A DNA stretch of 64,000 nucleotides, from positions 53,772,727 through 53,836,726 of the forward strand of contig OZ022259.1 of NCBI GenBank assembly GCA_963978905.1, in the 5' to 3' direction. This stretch comes from Trichostrongylus colubriformis. Its lineage: Eukaryota; Nematoda; Chromadorea; Rhabditida; Trichostrongylidae. Below, in pieces: positions 10,793-21,618 of the stretch. The notes under the pieces are model-generated. The model ran no database searches and had not been told where the DNA came from. It saw only the letters and a list, made by a program, of their open reading frames with translations. The position numbers and the translations under genes were made by a program. Positions within the stretch are counted from its first letter, which is position 1; each line of letters begins with the position of its first letter.

Positions 10793-11035
10793 AGGGTGTG
10801 TACCCTTATGACAGGATTTTCGCACGACTATGAGCGGCGTGCGACGCAGTGTTTGCGAGCTATGCGCGTCGCGGTAGTTGGGTCTTGAAAGGATTACACA
10901 GCAATGCTAGAGGTGCGATACGCAGTTGACTTGTACTCGCTTCGGGACCCAACAACATGGCACCTTTAGCTCGTCCGCATTGCTTCGCTTGCGACATACC
11001 GCGGTGCGAAAATCCTGACATAAAGGTATGCATCC
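10793..11035. mobile_element. 243-bp non-autonomous hAT element, TSD CCGGAACG
   Basis: Exact 8-bp direct repeats CCGGAACG flank it at 10785-10792 and 11036-11043. The inverted ends read AGGGTGTGTACCCTTATGAC and roughly its complement. Short subterminal repeats with GATTTTCGCAC occur on both sides. There is no coding region. The duplicate is at 59404-59646. Confidence 0.85.
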
Positions 11036-11585
11036 CCGGAACGAGGTAAAGGTTCACACATCCAGACATGTGTGTTCTCTGTAATACACCAGTTCCGCTA
11101 CGCATGTATACTTCACGCGTCACACAGCACTGGTGAGCTGCGCACAGTTTCATGATTTCACACTTATGCGGGTGAAATCATCCTCTGGTCTTACCCATTA
11201 GTCATGGTAATTGTAGTTCTGCGACTGCACCCCATGATGTAAGATCCACTATCCATTTTCGACCCTTGCAAGCATCATGACAGCCTATGAAGCCGTCCAG
11301 AACTAGTGGGAAACCAACATATCTGACCGCCATACCAGTCTGCTGCAACTTACTACGACGTCAGCACTTCGCAGAATGATTGTGGGTGTACGTGGTAGGT
11401 GTTTATATAAATAAAAAGTGCTATCACAACGATAATGGGGTCTTGGTTTGAGAGCTCAGCACTAGTTAGTATCCTCATACACTGAGCGGTCGATTTCCTC
11501 TATCATCCCTACCACAAACATTCACTTATGGCGAGACAACAGACCGGCAAACAAACCGACACACAACGTTAGTGATTCATAGAAC

Positions 11586-11814
11586 AGGGGTGCGCACCCT
11601 TATGTCAGGTTTTCGCACCACGGCGTTTCGCAAGCGAAGCAATGCGGACGAGCTAAAGGCGTTATGTTGTTGGGTTCCGAAGCGATACAAGTCAACTGCG
11701 TTTCGCGCCCCTAGCATTACCGTGTAATCGTTCCTAGACCCACCAAGTAGCGCGACGTGCATAGCTCGCCATTGCGTCGTCGTCGTGCGAAATCCTGACG
11801 TAAGGGCACACACC
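11586..11814. mobile_element. 229-bp non-autonomous hAT element, TSD CATAGAAC
   Basis: Exact 8-bp repeats CATAGAAC lie at 11578-11585 and 11815-11822. The ends AGGGGTGCGCACCCTTATG and complement match the element at 10793. The interior shares GGACGAGCTAAAGG and CAAGTCAACTGCG with it. The duplicate is at 60197-60425. Confidence 0.88.
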
Positions 11815-12377
11815 CATAGAACAAAGGGTCGTAGCACCCAAATAGCGACAAATCCAATCTAGCAGGCATGGAATTCTTTCGCCGCTTTTTACTGCACAGA
11901 AACAGTGCAATACCATTCAAAGGGCGGACTACGAATGAACTTGCAACTGAAATCGGACTGTGTTACAGACCCGAACGACAATTATAGAAGTGCAGCAAAG
12001 TTTCAAAGCATTGGTGTTCATCGTTCAGAGACCTTGTTGCCGTCCCATGAGGTTTTGGCTGAACTAGGTAATACTAACAGGCAAAGTCTTCACTCACTGG
12101 AAGGATTGGTCCTGCAACACAGCCAATGCAAATGAGGCAACTCTGTCGAACGTTGATGGGAGCGAAGGCCACTTGCTAAGACTAGCAGAATGGGTGAAAT
12201 GAACTCTACCATATCAGCTGCAACTGTGGAAGCTCAGATACTGTAATGATACCGATATCATTACTTGATAAAGTTGACTTGTTGTGCCGAAATTATTGAA
12301 AAGCACTGAAGAGGAAGAGCGGTCACTACCGCCCCACGTCATACACAAAGTGTTTGTATGGCTCTTGAGTATGCCGC

Positions 12378-12895
12378 CTTGAAGGCAGCATTAGGGGAAA
12401 GTCGGACGAAAAGTAAAAGAAGTAGCGAATGTGAAAGTCGAGATGCCTAGTGGCAGGACAGTGAAGAAAAACGCAAGGAAGTGGTCGAGAGCATGAGAAC
12501 TAGGACCCCATCCTCTCGTTGATCCCCAACGCGAACGACCTTTCCGTCAAGAGGTGGGCACTTCGAACGAGATTTCATTGGCATGCTGCCAAGTAAACAC
12601 AAGGGAATATTTTGGAAATACGACAGCATCTACTTTTGGAGTGAGCTTCAAGCTAAAACTGCGAAAGCGCGCCGCCCTGTCAATCGGGAAATATAATACA
12701 TCATCCGGAGGCGGGATCGACTCGTCAAGAGGCGGGACAATGGGCGGTTGCGGCATTTTGCGGCGTTTCTACAGCTCGGAAGGACGCTTTTTCACCGGAA
12801 TTTCGCCACAGATAGTCTCTTAGGCCCAGGGCTACCATGTGAGTGACTTCTTGTAGGGATTTCTCCATTACCACATTACCCCTAATGCTCTTTAA
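12378..12895. mobile_element. TTAAAGACAGCATTAGGGG-family element
   Basis: Reverse-oriented relative of 976-1549. The left end is CTTGAAGGCAGCATTAGGGG and the right end CATTACCCCTAATGCTCTTTAA. The duplicate is at about 60991-61506. Confidence 0.7.
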
Positions 12896-13990
12896 CCAGA
12901 ATAAATAGCAATCTGCTTCCGCTCTGGGGTTTCTAAGCACTTGTTCAAATTGTTAAACGTGGAAAGCTTCAACTACGATTTCGATGATAGGTGATCAGAA
13001 CTGATTAAAGTGATTACTGAGAACCAGCGATAAAAGATACTTGCATTCCCCGCAGAAGCAATGTTATCTTGAAGCTCTGGACCGCATATGGTGTTGAGCC
13101 GAACCTTTTGCAGGCAGCTTTTGGGATAGTGGTGTAATGGTCTTACAGTCCTATGGGTCGAACTATCATACAATGTAGATACTATGATGTTTTTCCCATG
13201 GTAAACCCTTACAACTCTAGTAATTGTGGAACGCTCTGGATGCCCACGACCATGGTCAAATCGTTTCTTAAGGATCGCCAGTGTGCTGAGTTTAGAAATG
13301 AATATGAATCTTACACGGTCAACGGCTCCTTTTCTTCCATTACCCTTCCGCCTCCTCCTACCTATGTAATGTAAAGTTGTTAGTAAAAAAATATCATTGC
13401 TGAAATCGCCTGTACTTCGAAATCGGCTATCTCCCAATTCTGCTCGTGATGGGTTTCACATCAACTTATCTTAGTTAATTAATCAGTCACTGCTTTGGCA
13501 TTGTTTAGAGTTAGCGATTCAGCCGGAAAGGATATAATGCGTTTCGATTTGTTGAATGATGCGCCTAAATCGCGCGATCGCCTGAATCGCGAACTCTGAA
13601 CAATGCCTTTGCGCGCACAGGCACACATACAGAACATTGAATGAACACACCTGTTGGCAGGTTGATTTGTGCCTGAATAATGATAACGACTTTCATGAAC
13701 ATGAGCACGAGGTTGTTTTGCTTCTTGATGTCCATTACACAAACAAGGCGACGAATATTTCTAAGCGCTGCAAGGAAACATGATGTAATGAGTATGCGAT
13801 TATCATCGAAGCAAAAAAGAAATTCGTTGAAATATTTGAAGTAGTGATAGGAAATGTGAATTCCCCCACTATTCGTCAAAGTTCGAGAAACACATTCGTA
13901 CTTTTCGGCTCGAGCTAGATGTAGGTACGCTAGAGATTTCATCACATACTACCGCCGACGACATCTCTGAGTAGTCCTGATGCCGCACGT
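12896..13990. other. Stretch with no confident gene
   Basis: The only long frames are a 73-codon plus frame at 13153-13374 (contains TIIQCRYYDVF, weakly recalling the RYYD signature of nematode GT92/DUF23 glycosyltransferases) and two minus frames of 126-154 codons. The plus frame is unchanged in the duplicate (61764-61985). A small inverted repeat GATTCAG...CTGAATC lies near 13517-13588. I cannot choose among them. Confidence 0.3.
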
Positions 13991-14097
13991 TCCAACCATA
14001 TGACGCCAATGTCTATATTGTAATTTCGTAAACGATTCTTGACCAATGAAGCCTGTTGATTTGTGTGAAATCCTCAAGAAGGCAAGGGCAAGGCCAC

Positions 14098-14357
14098 CTA
14101 CGCCGGAAAATCGCTTCGCGGCGTCGCACTCGCGGCGCCACCTGTACGACTTGCAAATCGATTGCCCTTGGGAGCCAGGCAGAGCGTGGCTGCGTCACCT
14201 GTGCGCTTCTATCCATGCCACACTGCCTCCTGTACCCATGCCATCTTGCCTCCTCCACCCATGCCACACTGCCTCGCTCGAAAGCTGCCATGCCCTGCCA
14301 CTGGTACTCGCTCCCGCCGAGCTTCTCGCCATCGGCGGCCACGGGATTTTCCGGCGT
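14098..14357. mobile_element. Inverted-repeat MITE with ACGCCGGAAAATCG ends
   Basis: The left end ACGCCGGAAAATCGC is matched by GATTTTCCGGCGTA on the right. The interior carries CATGCCACACTGCCTC tandem pieces. Its relative is 46252-46563. The duplicate is at 62740-62996. Confidence 0.7.
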
Positions 14358-14556
14358 AAGTAGCTTCACCCGAAGGTAACTACAGCTAAAAGAGGAAACG
14401 TCAAGTAGTTGACCCTCCAGAGTTTCTCATCGAAGACAGTCCGTGTGCCAATATCTGTCGAATCGCAGTAGACATGCACTGCTCTCAAAACGTCGAGGAA
14501 CGCAGCCGCCATGCTAGGAGGAAGTCGTACGGACTTGGATGAAACGATACACATAA

Positions 14557-14720
14557 GGCTGCGTTTATACTTTACGCCGGCAGGGCGTGGCTGGATTCAC
14601 AGGTAGTGAGGCAGAGTGGCACGGGGAGGTGCAGAGATTATGCAGGTAACGAGACAAGGTGGCAGAGGCGGAGACGCAGACATACGCCCTGCCGCTGGCA
14701 CCGCAAAGTATGAACGCCGC
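14557..14720. mobile_element. Harbinger-like MITE
   Basis: TAA precedes GGCTGCGTTTATACTTTACG; the right end is GCAAAGTATGAACGCCGC. The duplicate is at 63196-63359. Confidence 0.7.
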
Positions 14721-15071
14721 TTGAGGTGGATAATGCTGTTCAGGACACATGCAATCACCTTGTAAAGATTTGCTATCGGCTGAGAAAGCCACTGCTCCGA
14801 CTGGACAAGAAATCTGACAAGAAGAAGGTATTCTATGAGATCGCCTAGAACGGCTTCATTGCGTTGGTGTAGACATGCAGCAAAATTCAGTGGTGAAAGA
14901 TGATCTTCCTTGAGAACCGACCTGACCCCTATCTCTGGACTATCGCTAGGCGCGTATCAACAGGAACATTTGAATGATAAATGATAACAACATGCATAAA
15001 AACGGAACTATGGGGATGAGCATATCGGCGAAACAGCAAAGTCTCAAATGTTTGAGTAATAGAGCTCATAG

Positions 15072-15353
15072 ATGGCAAAGACAGATTACGCACAACGAAT
15101 GCTCTGGGAGCACACACGATCCACCATAATAGCGGGGATAATCGATCCTAAGGTCAGGGATGAGATCTTAACGCAAGGATCACAGATGTTGGCGCGAAAT
15201 TCCCTTTGGAGCCGTGACATTCATCCAAAAATAAACAGGAGAAAAGAGTGCCCTACGATAACATGGGAATTACCCCACGGACTTTTCGACGGGATGTTGT
15301 ACAACCTTTCCATTCCATTCCATCACTTCATTCTACAAGGGAATTTCAACTGA
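15072..15353 (+). other. 93-aa ORF, possible retrotransposon gag fragment
   Basis: The frame contains IIAGIIDPKVRDEILTQG, which resembles the fLxGLxDxxxRxxLLxxG pattern of Ty3/gypsy or BEL gag proteins. No protease or reverse transcriptase follows. The duplicate (63711-63992) differs at one residue (Thr to Arg) and remains open. The start codon is not supported beyond being the first Met. Confidence 0.3.
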
Positions 15354-15399
15354 CCAATTTAGCCATTCACAGTGACGTGCACATGATCAAATGCTTCCT

Positions 15400-15760
15400 A
15401 AAAACTTAATTTAAGTATGCTATCAAAATTCGCCTTCGGCGAGAAACGCTTACCAAGCGCCGAATAAGAGAATTTATGGGTAAGGCCACATTTTCTCCAT
15501 TGTCGGAGTTTTGCCACTCTTTACCCACAGTTTTTTTTTTCGAAGTTTGGTCAAAATCTCGATGTGATTGAAAACCTGTTTTCGGGAATAATTTGAATCC
15601 CTGAACACTAATATCGCACTGGTTCTGCGCGAAAACTCCTGGCTAGTCGGCTACAGGAGTCTCACTTACCGTGGAATAGCATTGTTCATCCAGAAAAACT
15701 TCATAACTTCGTCCGCAGAATTGATTCACCAATTTGGAAGAAGGATTCAAGCTGAGCGTC
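15400..15760. repeat. Fragment of the large palindrome family
   Basis: Shares with 40640-41160 the phrases GTTCTGCGC, CTCGATGTGATTGAAAACC, CAGAAAAACTTCATAACTTC and CAGAATTGATTCA. Only one arm is present. A further fragment of this family is at about 20640-21020. Confidence 0.6.
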
Positions 15761-16374
15761 TCGAGTCGCTTCCTATTGCAAGTAGCCGTGTTTACCTGTT
15801 GATCTTCCCCTGAAGCAAAAACTAAATACTCCCCGAAAACGCTGAGCTAACGTCATGATTTCTAAAAGCAACAATCGGAAATTTGTAGAACTAAAATTGA
15901 TACCGCAAAGCAATTTATACTCGAATTTAAGAACGCAATAAGAAGTACATATGAAGAAAAGAAGTACATATGCTGAGCGCGACATGTATGAGGTAAGTTT
16001 TCAAACAGTAACAGAAACAGAAGAAAAGCAAAACAGTTTTATTACTATAACTGAAAGCCACAACAAATTTTCTGAATCACTTTTTGAACGACCTCTTCGG
16101 TCAGATCCTGAAAAAAACGAGCTGTGTTATCTTAGGAATCTCTACCAGGACAGCAAAGTGGTCCCCTTACATTAAGATCTTTTATTCGAACAATTTGGTT
16201 TTCTTTCTGTAAAACAATTTCCTTAATACTATTTGTGTATGTTCGTACACTGGCAACCTCAATGTATATGATGAGAACTCGGTTCTTTCGCCACTGAAGA
16301 AAAGTGGCATATCATCCTAGAAATGGAAGTGCAGAAAAATTAGACGCTGTCATGTGTTGTGCAGTAATTTATGC

Positions 16375-17292
16375 CTTAAAGACAGCATTAGGGGTAATGC
16401 GATTATTAAGAAATCTCCGAAAGAAGTTACCACTAGGAAACTATGAGCCTAAGAAGGCTATCTGTGGCGATATCCCGGTGAAAAAGGGCGCCTCCGTGCT
16501 GTAGAGACGGCGCAACAGATAAGAGCTGCCGTCTTTCAATAATCGACTCCGCCTCCTATCGACGTGATATCTGGTCGGCTACAATGAGAGCGGCCAAGGA
16601 TATGCGGTGAGATCGAAGGTATTGCGGCGTGCTTTCGCAATTTAAGCCTGAAGCTCATTCCAGGAAGAGGATGCTGTCGTGTTTCCAAACATTCCCTTGT
16701 GTTTAATTGGCAACAGCCAATGGAAATTTCGTTCGGAGAATCTGCCTTTTGACGGAAAGGTCGTCCGCATTGAGGATCAACGAGAGAAGGGGATCCTATT
16801 TCTCGTTTTTTTTGCCATTTCCATCCGTTTTTTACTGAGATCTGGGAGTACATGTTCTCTGAAAACGAACCTTCTACTTCTGTGGAGGTCATATGTGGCG
16901 AAAATCGCGTTGAAAAAACGCGACTTGGGGTCTTATAACGACCCCGCAGCTCTGCATGCCGTTATGCCGTTATGCGCCCGGGGGAGTCGCCGTGGAGGGG
17001 CGGGACAACAATCGCGGCCGGCTGGCTCAGACTCTGGCCTGTCTTCGGTCCACTCCGGCTGAAGACGCAGAGGACGAGGGAGAGAAGTGGGATTTTTGGG
17101 TTCCTATTTCTCGGTTTTTTCGCCGTTTCATGTCGTTCTTTCTCTACTGTGACACTGCTGAGCACCTCTACTTTCGTAATTCCCCCAGTTTGCCAAACTT
17201 ACCCCTAACGGTGTCTTTAATGGGCGTCTTGACTTTCGAAATTCACTACGTCTTTTACTTTTTGTTCGAATTCTCCCCGATGCTGCCTTTAA
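16375..17292. mobile_element. TTAAAGACAGC-family element with a second element inserted
   Basis: Outer ends: CTTAAAGACAGCATTAGGGG at the left, GATGCTGCCTTTAAGG at the right. From about 16836 to 17222 it is interrupted by a TTAAAGGCACCATTAGGGG-type element (like 3397-3812), after which the outer sequence resumes at CTTGACTTTCGAAATTCAC. Confidence 0.75.
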
Positions 17293-17419
17293 GGGAAATT
17301 TATCTGCGTTGAGTGACATATATGCGCGTTTGAGGAAACAGCAAACCCACCTTTTCAGCTATACCGAACTCCCAAGGGTCGGGGTCTCTATATATGTATT
17401 TTGCCCGTACGTTCACCAC

Positions 17420-19910
17420 CTGCGCAATTCGAACTTTCTCCGTCCGACAACACAACCACAACCTTTCTTTTCGAGTCATCAGCCTGTAGAAGTTCTGTAC
17501 ATCGAGATTTTGTTGCGAAATCGCTCAAAAGAATCATGCACGGAAGAATGAGTTTCTCTGTTACCAATATATTAGGTTGTCCCAAAAGTCTTGTAGTATT
17601 TTTTTCGATCATACTTTTTATTTTTTTCGTCCAACGAATAACAGTTAGGCAACAACGTATTGTTATCGGCAACCCTCTGCTACTTTATAGGAAAATCGTT
17701 GATTCCCTTCTCCCAGAACTCTGGGTTCTGAGAGTCGAAGAAGTCAGCGATCGCCTTCGCAAGCAAGTCATAATCAACGAATTTTCTCTTGGCCAGGAAG
17801 GATTCGAGAGGATGGGTAAGGTGATAGCCGGAAGGGGCAATGTCTGGAGAGTATGGCGCGTGGGGCAGCACATCCCAGCCGAGCCCTATAACTTGGCCTG
17901 GGTATTTTCGCGAAATGGGAGCGGGCGTCGTCATGAAAAAGGGTGACCGCGGACCTTTTCCGGCACTTTTCTCGAACAGCGACGGCGAGCTGCTGGAGCT
18001 GGTGGGTGCATACGGTAGCGGTGACTGTCTCGCCTTGTACCAGCACCTCGCGGAAAAGCATTCCTTCCGCGTCCCAGAACCAGCACAGTCCCAAGAGTGC
18101 TTTGTCTTCCATGTCAATCTCGCCGTTGCTGAAGCTGATGAAGCAGCGGCGCACGGTCACGTAGCTCACACATCCCTTGCCCAATGCAGCGCTGATGGAG
18201 TGGCAAGCTTCCGTCGTTTTGGTGCCGCAAGACTGCTCATAATATTAGGTTGATTCATAATAAATCGGACAAATTGACTAATTTTAATCATTGTCGTACA
18301 ACTTTTTTACGACAAGAGGGATTCACTTGAAATATACTCCATCTTTATCGATGACCTTCTGTCACGGTATAGGCAGATCATGCATGCCCTTGCTCCAGAA
18401 GGCCGGAAGCTGGAGCTCGAAGAAGTTGCCGAGTGCCGCCTTGACCTCGTCGCGAGTTTTGAAGTCTTGGCCGTCCAGGTGGCGCTGGCTGTGGGAGAAA
18501 AGGTGGAAATCTGAAGGGGCCAGGTCTGGGGAGTACGGTTGGTGTGGAAGCACGGTCCAACTGTACGACAGCAGCTCGGCCTTGGTCGATCTTGCGAAGT
18601 GCGGTCTCGCGTTGTCGTGCTGGAAGTAGACATGTGACCGCCGCCGTAGCGAACTTTGGACATTGGCCTTCAATTCTCGTAATTGACGAACGTAGACGTC
18701 GGCGGATACTGTGGTACATTCATCGAGCAGCTCCCAGTACTCTACGCCGTGTACGCTCCACCAACCGCGGTTTTCGTCTTCGATGGAATAGTCGCCTGAC
18801 GCAAACTTCGAATGCTACAACTACAGTGTACTTCTGCCGGGGGCATGCTCCTTGTGAACTTCTATCAGACGTCTGCCGACATCCGCGGATTCCTGGCCAG
18901 ATAGCGATATAAATAGTATGACGTTGCGGATGTGGTCTCTGGACCGCTTGAAATCGTGCGGCATTGTGGCGGAATGACTTTACTTTGGAGTGATTATTTT
19001 GCGATACTTTGAAGAGCTTTTCATACTCATTCCAACGGTACCTCGCGCGTCCATTTTCGTTAATTCGTTACTGAGTTATGATCTCTAGAAATCATCACTA
19101 CCATTTGTCCGATTTATTATGAATCAACCTAATAGATGACAGCGCGAGTTGGGTGGGTATCGACAACGGGCATTGTAGCTCTCTCCACGGGATCTGGTGG
19201 GTCAATATATATTTTCCTAGAAAGCTTAGGGAACGTTCTACCATATTCCTGAACCGCCTGGACCTGCTTCGAAGTGAACAAGAATTACTGTTTTTTTTTT
19301 TTGGAAAAATACTACAAGACTTTTGGGACAACCTAATATTTATGTTGTATTTGCCTGAGCGCCGCATGCAAACAAAGTTTCACGCAAAAAGTATGAACGA
19401 CAAGAGGGGCCACGAGTGAGTGCCCGCCGTTCGCCCCGGTGGTAGGCGAGGAGTGGGGACAGGAAGTTATGTGGACAACCCCTACTGCGTCTCTGACAGA
19501 GCGGGGCACCCATCAGAGGCCCCGCCCCGTCGTCCGCCACTTTGAGGAGGTGTATCTTAGCCGGATTTTCACTTATTTGCGTGAAACTTTGCATTCGACC
19601 CTTGTCATGCGGCGATGATAACTATTAAGCTCGAGCGCTGCTTTGCACAACAGAAACTTGACCACCAGATCTTTCTGAAGTTGAATACGAAAGCTATGAG
19701 CTTTTTGCATAAAAACCCAAGACCGATTTCCACTCTGATTGTCCTTTGCATATGAGTGGCCCATAGCCCATTTGCCTACACATAAAAATTACTTTTTTCC
19801 TTGGTGAAGCTTTTCAACTCACATTGAGCATATCATCTGCAATCTTGTACGCATCATAAGTTGCTGTTAAGGTACTTGAAGACGATGCCTTCAGCATTTT
19901 CACCCATCTT
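17420..19910 (-). CDS. vWA-domain protein gene, two internal exons
   Basis: Exon 19910-19823 (acceptor AACTTCAG, donor GTGAGT) encodes a segment with STLTATYDAYKIADDML. Exon 17483-17420 (acceptor TTCTACAG, donor probably GTGGTG) continues in phase with SKRKVVVVLSDGESSNC. This is the usual order inside a von Willebrand A domain: a Thr-x-Leu...Ala helix, then a hydrophobic strand ending in a DG pair. Nematodes have many secreted vWA and C-type-lectin/vWA proteins. The 2.3-kb intron holds two nested mariners and a hairpin MITE. The MIDAS-bearing N-terminus and the C-terminus were not found; an exon-like piece at 15853-15790 (donor GTAAAC) may be downstream. It could be a decayed paralog of the vWA gene at 43 kb. 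Confidence 0.6.
17572..19336 (-). mobile_element. Mariner element with frameshifted transposase, interrupted by another mariner
   Basis: The ends TTAGGTTGTCCCAAAAGTC and complement are flanked by TA (17570-17571, 19337-19338). Minus-strand transposase pieces lie in two frames between 17680 and 18184. They include FHDDARSHFAK (second catalytic Asp region) and VLPHAPYSPDIAPSGYHL (third Asp region). A frameshift separates them, so the gene is dead. Without the inner element the unit is about 877 bp, which is short for mariner. It sits in an intron of the vWA gene. Confidence 0.9.
18245..19132 (-). mobile_element. Inner mariner element, 888 bp, truncated transposase
   Basis: The ends TTAGGTTGATTCATAATAAA and complement are flanked by TA. 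The minus frame 18362-18673 encodes FQHDNARPHFAR and VLPHQPYSPDLAPSDFHLF, the core of the D,D34D catalytic domain. Just upstream, in another reading, an ENRGWW...GVEYWELL segment corresponds to the first Asp region. No complete N-terminal helix-turn-helix part is present. A different mariner subfamily from its host element. Confidence 0.9.
19338..19617. mobile_element. Family A hairpin MITE, truncated
   Basis: Begins ATTTATGTTGTATTTGCCTG directly at the mariner TA and ends in TTTGCATTCGACCCTTGTC. The outermost GGAATCGTCCACGG ends are missing. Confidence 0.6.
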
Positions 19911-19969
19911 CTGAAGTTCTTCATGCATAAATAGATCGGACCTATGTATCTGGTTGAGGATTAAGTTAC

Positions 19970-20519
19970 CGCCGTTTTTTATACTCTGTGTTTCTCGGCG
20001 TTATCTCTACTTTTCGGCGTAACTTATACATGCATTCGATAGAGTTTTTGTGCTCTAACGATAAGAAACGTTAATATTCGTTTCTCTATTCCTTTGATTG
20101 CTCAATATTTATGAGAGTTGGAAAAGAGTAATCTAAAGGTAAAAAATCGCACAGGTGACATTTCGTTCTTCTTCGACTGCCATCGAGGTCAGAAAATGTA
20201 CGCGGATATATTTTCGATAAAGCTTTTTCAGCTTCGAGACTATCTCTTCGAGACTATCTTGTAGAGCTGAAAAAGCTCTATCGAAAATATATCCGCGTAC
20301 ATTTTCTGACCTCGATGGCAGTCGAAGAAGAACGAAATGTAACCAGGGCGAACTTTTACCTTCAGATTACTTCTTTTTCAACTCTCATAAATATTGAGCA
20401 ATCAAAAGAATAGAAAAACGAATAGCATGTTTCTTAGAGCAGAACTCAATCGAGCACATATTTCAGCCTTTTCGAAATGTGTAGCTAACACTGTGAAACA
20501 CAGAGAATAAAAAACTGCG
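19970..20519. mobile_element. 550-bp near-perfect palindromic element
   Basis: The arms of about 265 bp meet at a short loop near 20247 that contains TTCGAGACTATCT twice. Both arms include AAAATGTACGCGGATATATT and GTCGAAGAAGAACGAAATG or complements. Outer ends CGTTTTTTATACTCTGTG and complement. No coding potential seen. Confidence 0.8.
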
Positions 20520-21090
20520 AGAACCTATTCAATGAGATATATCACTCGACGCGCTTTTAAACGCTGATTCCAAAACCTGCCAAACGATTCCCATTCTATG
20601 AGTCTTTATGGAGGTTTTTCTGAATAATTGATACTTTTACAAAAAAGCTCCGGAGGCATGTGGTGAGCGAACCAGGCATTTTCGCGCAGAACTACTGTGA
20701 TCTTCGAGTCCAGGAGATCGAATTACCATGAGACAATTTCCAGTCAATGCGAGATTTTGGTCAATCTTCGTAAAACCCATGGACTATTGGGTGGCAACAC
20801 ATCAAGCAAGGGGGGGGGGAGAGGTCTATGACCACTGCCGGGAAAATGCTCTTATTTGACGCATGCTCTTTGTTACGTACATTCAGTGTGATGAGCACCT
20901 GTAAAATTTATGTTTGGGCTATCATTGTCATGGTTGCATGCTTTTGATTTGACAAAGAATTTGCACATAGGGGTAATTCGACCCCTTAAGCACACGTATC
21001 ATAGTCGCAACAAGGCCTAAGGGTTACGGTACTCTCATCATATAAACAGGCTGGATCGCGAAGATATCTATCTCAAAGCTAGGGATATCA

Positions 21091-21512
21091 AAGGAATCGT
21101 CCACGGAAAACTGAGTCTTTCTGATAACATATATTTATGTTGTATTTGCCCAATGTGGGCCGCATGCAAAGTTTCACGCAAAAAATGTGAATTCGACTAA
21201 GATACGGCACCGCAAAGTCTCGGCCGAGTGGGCGGGACCTCAGAGCAAGTGCCTACCCCGTCGTCCGCCGCGGTCGTAGACGCATTGTAGGAACAGAAAG
21301 TTACGTAAACAGTCCCACTCTCCGTTACTAACCGCGGCGAACGACGGGACGGGGCTTTTACTCAGAGGCCCCACGCACTCGGCCGAGAATTTGTGGTGCT
21401 GTATCGTAGTCGAATTCTCAATTTTTTTGCATGAAACTTTGCATGCGGCCCTTATTAGGACACATGAATATATGGATAACAGAGGAACGCATTTTTCCGT
21501 GGACGATTCCTT
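21091..21512. mobile_element. Family A hairpin MITE
   Basis: Begins AAGGAATCGTCCACGG and ends CCGTGGACGATTCCTT. Inner landmarks GTTGTATTTGCC and GGCCGCATGCAAAGTTTCAC appear inverted at the other side. A GC-rich central hairpin carries GTCGTCCGCCGCGGTCG. Confidence 0.8.
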
Positions 21513-21618
21513 CAAGGTACGCGGGAAACGAATATAACGATTATTGTACACCACAACAATTTTGGAAATGCTTCGCAGACATAAAAGAGGAAGAGTTATG
21601 AAAAGCAAAAAAGTGCCG

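Larger units (their letters stand above)
1..15361. repeat. Left copy of a >=15.3-kb direct duplication
   Basis: This block matches 48709-64000 almost base for base. The offset is 48708 at the left, 48723 near position 9600, 48611 near position 11000 and 48639 at the right; the steps are caused by indels. Substitutions are roughly 1% by eye. Both window edges cut the duplication, so its true length is unknown. Position 1 falls in the middle of an inverted-repeat element whose left half is visible only before the right copy (48434-48708). Confidence 0.97.
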
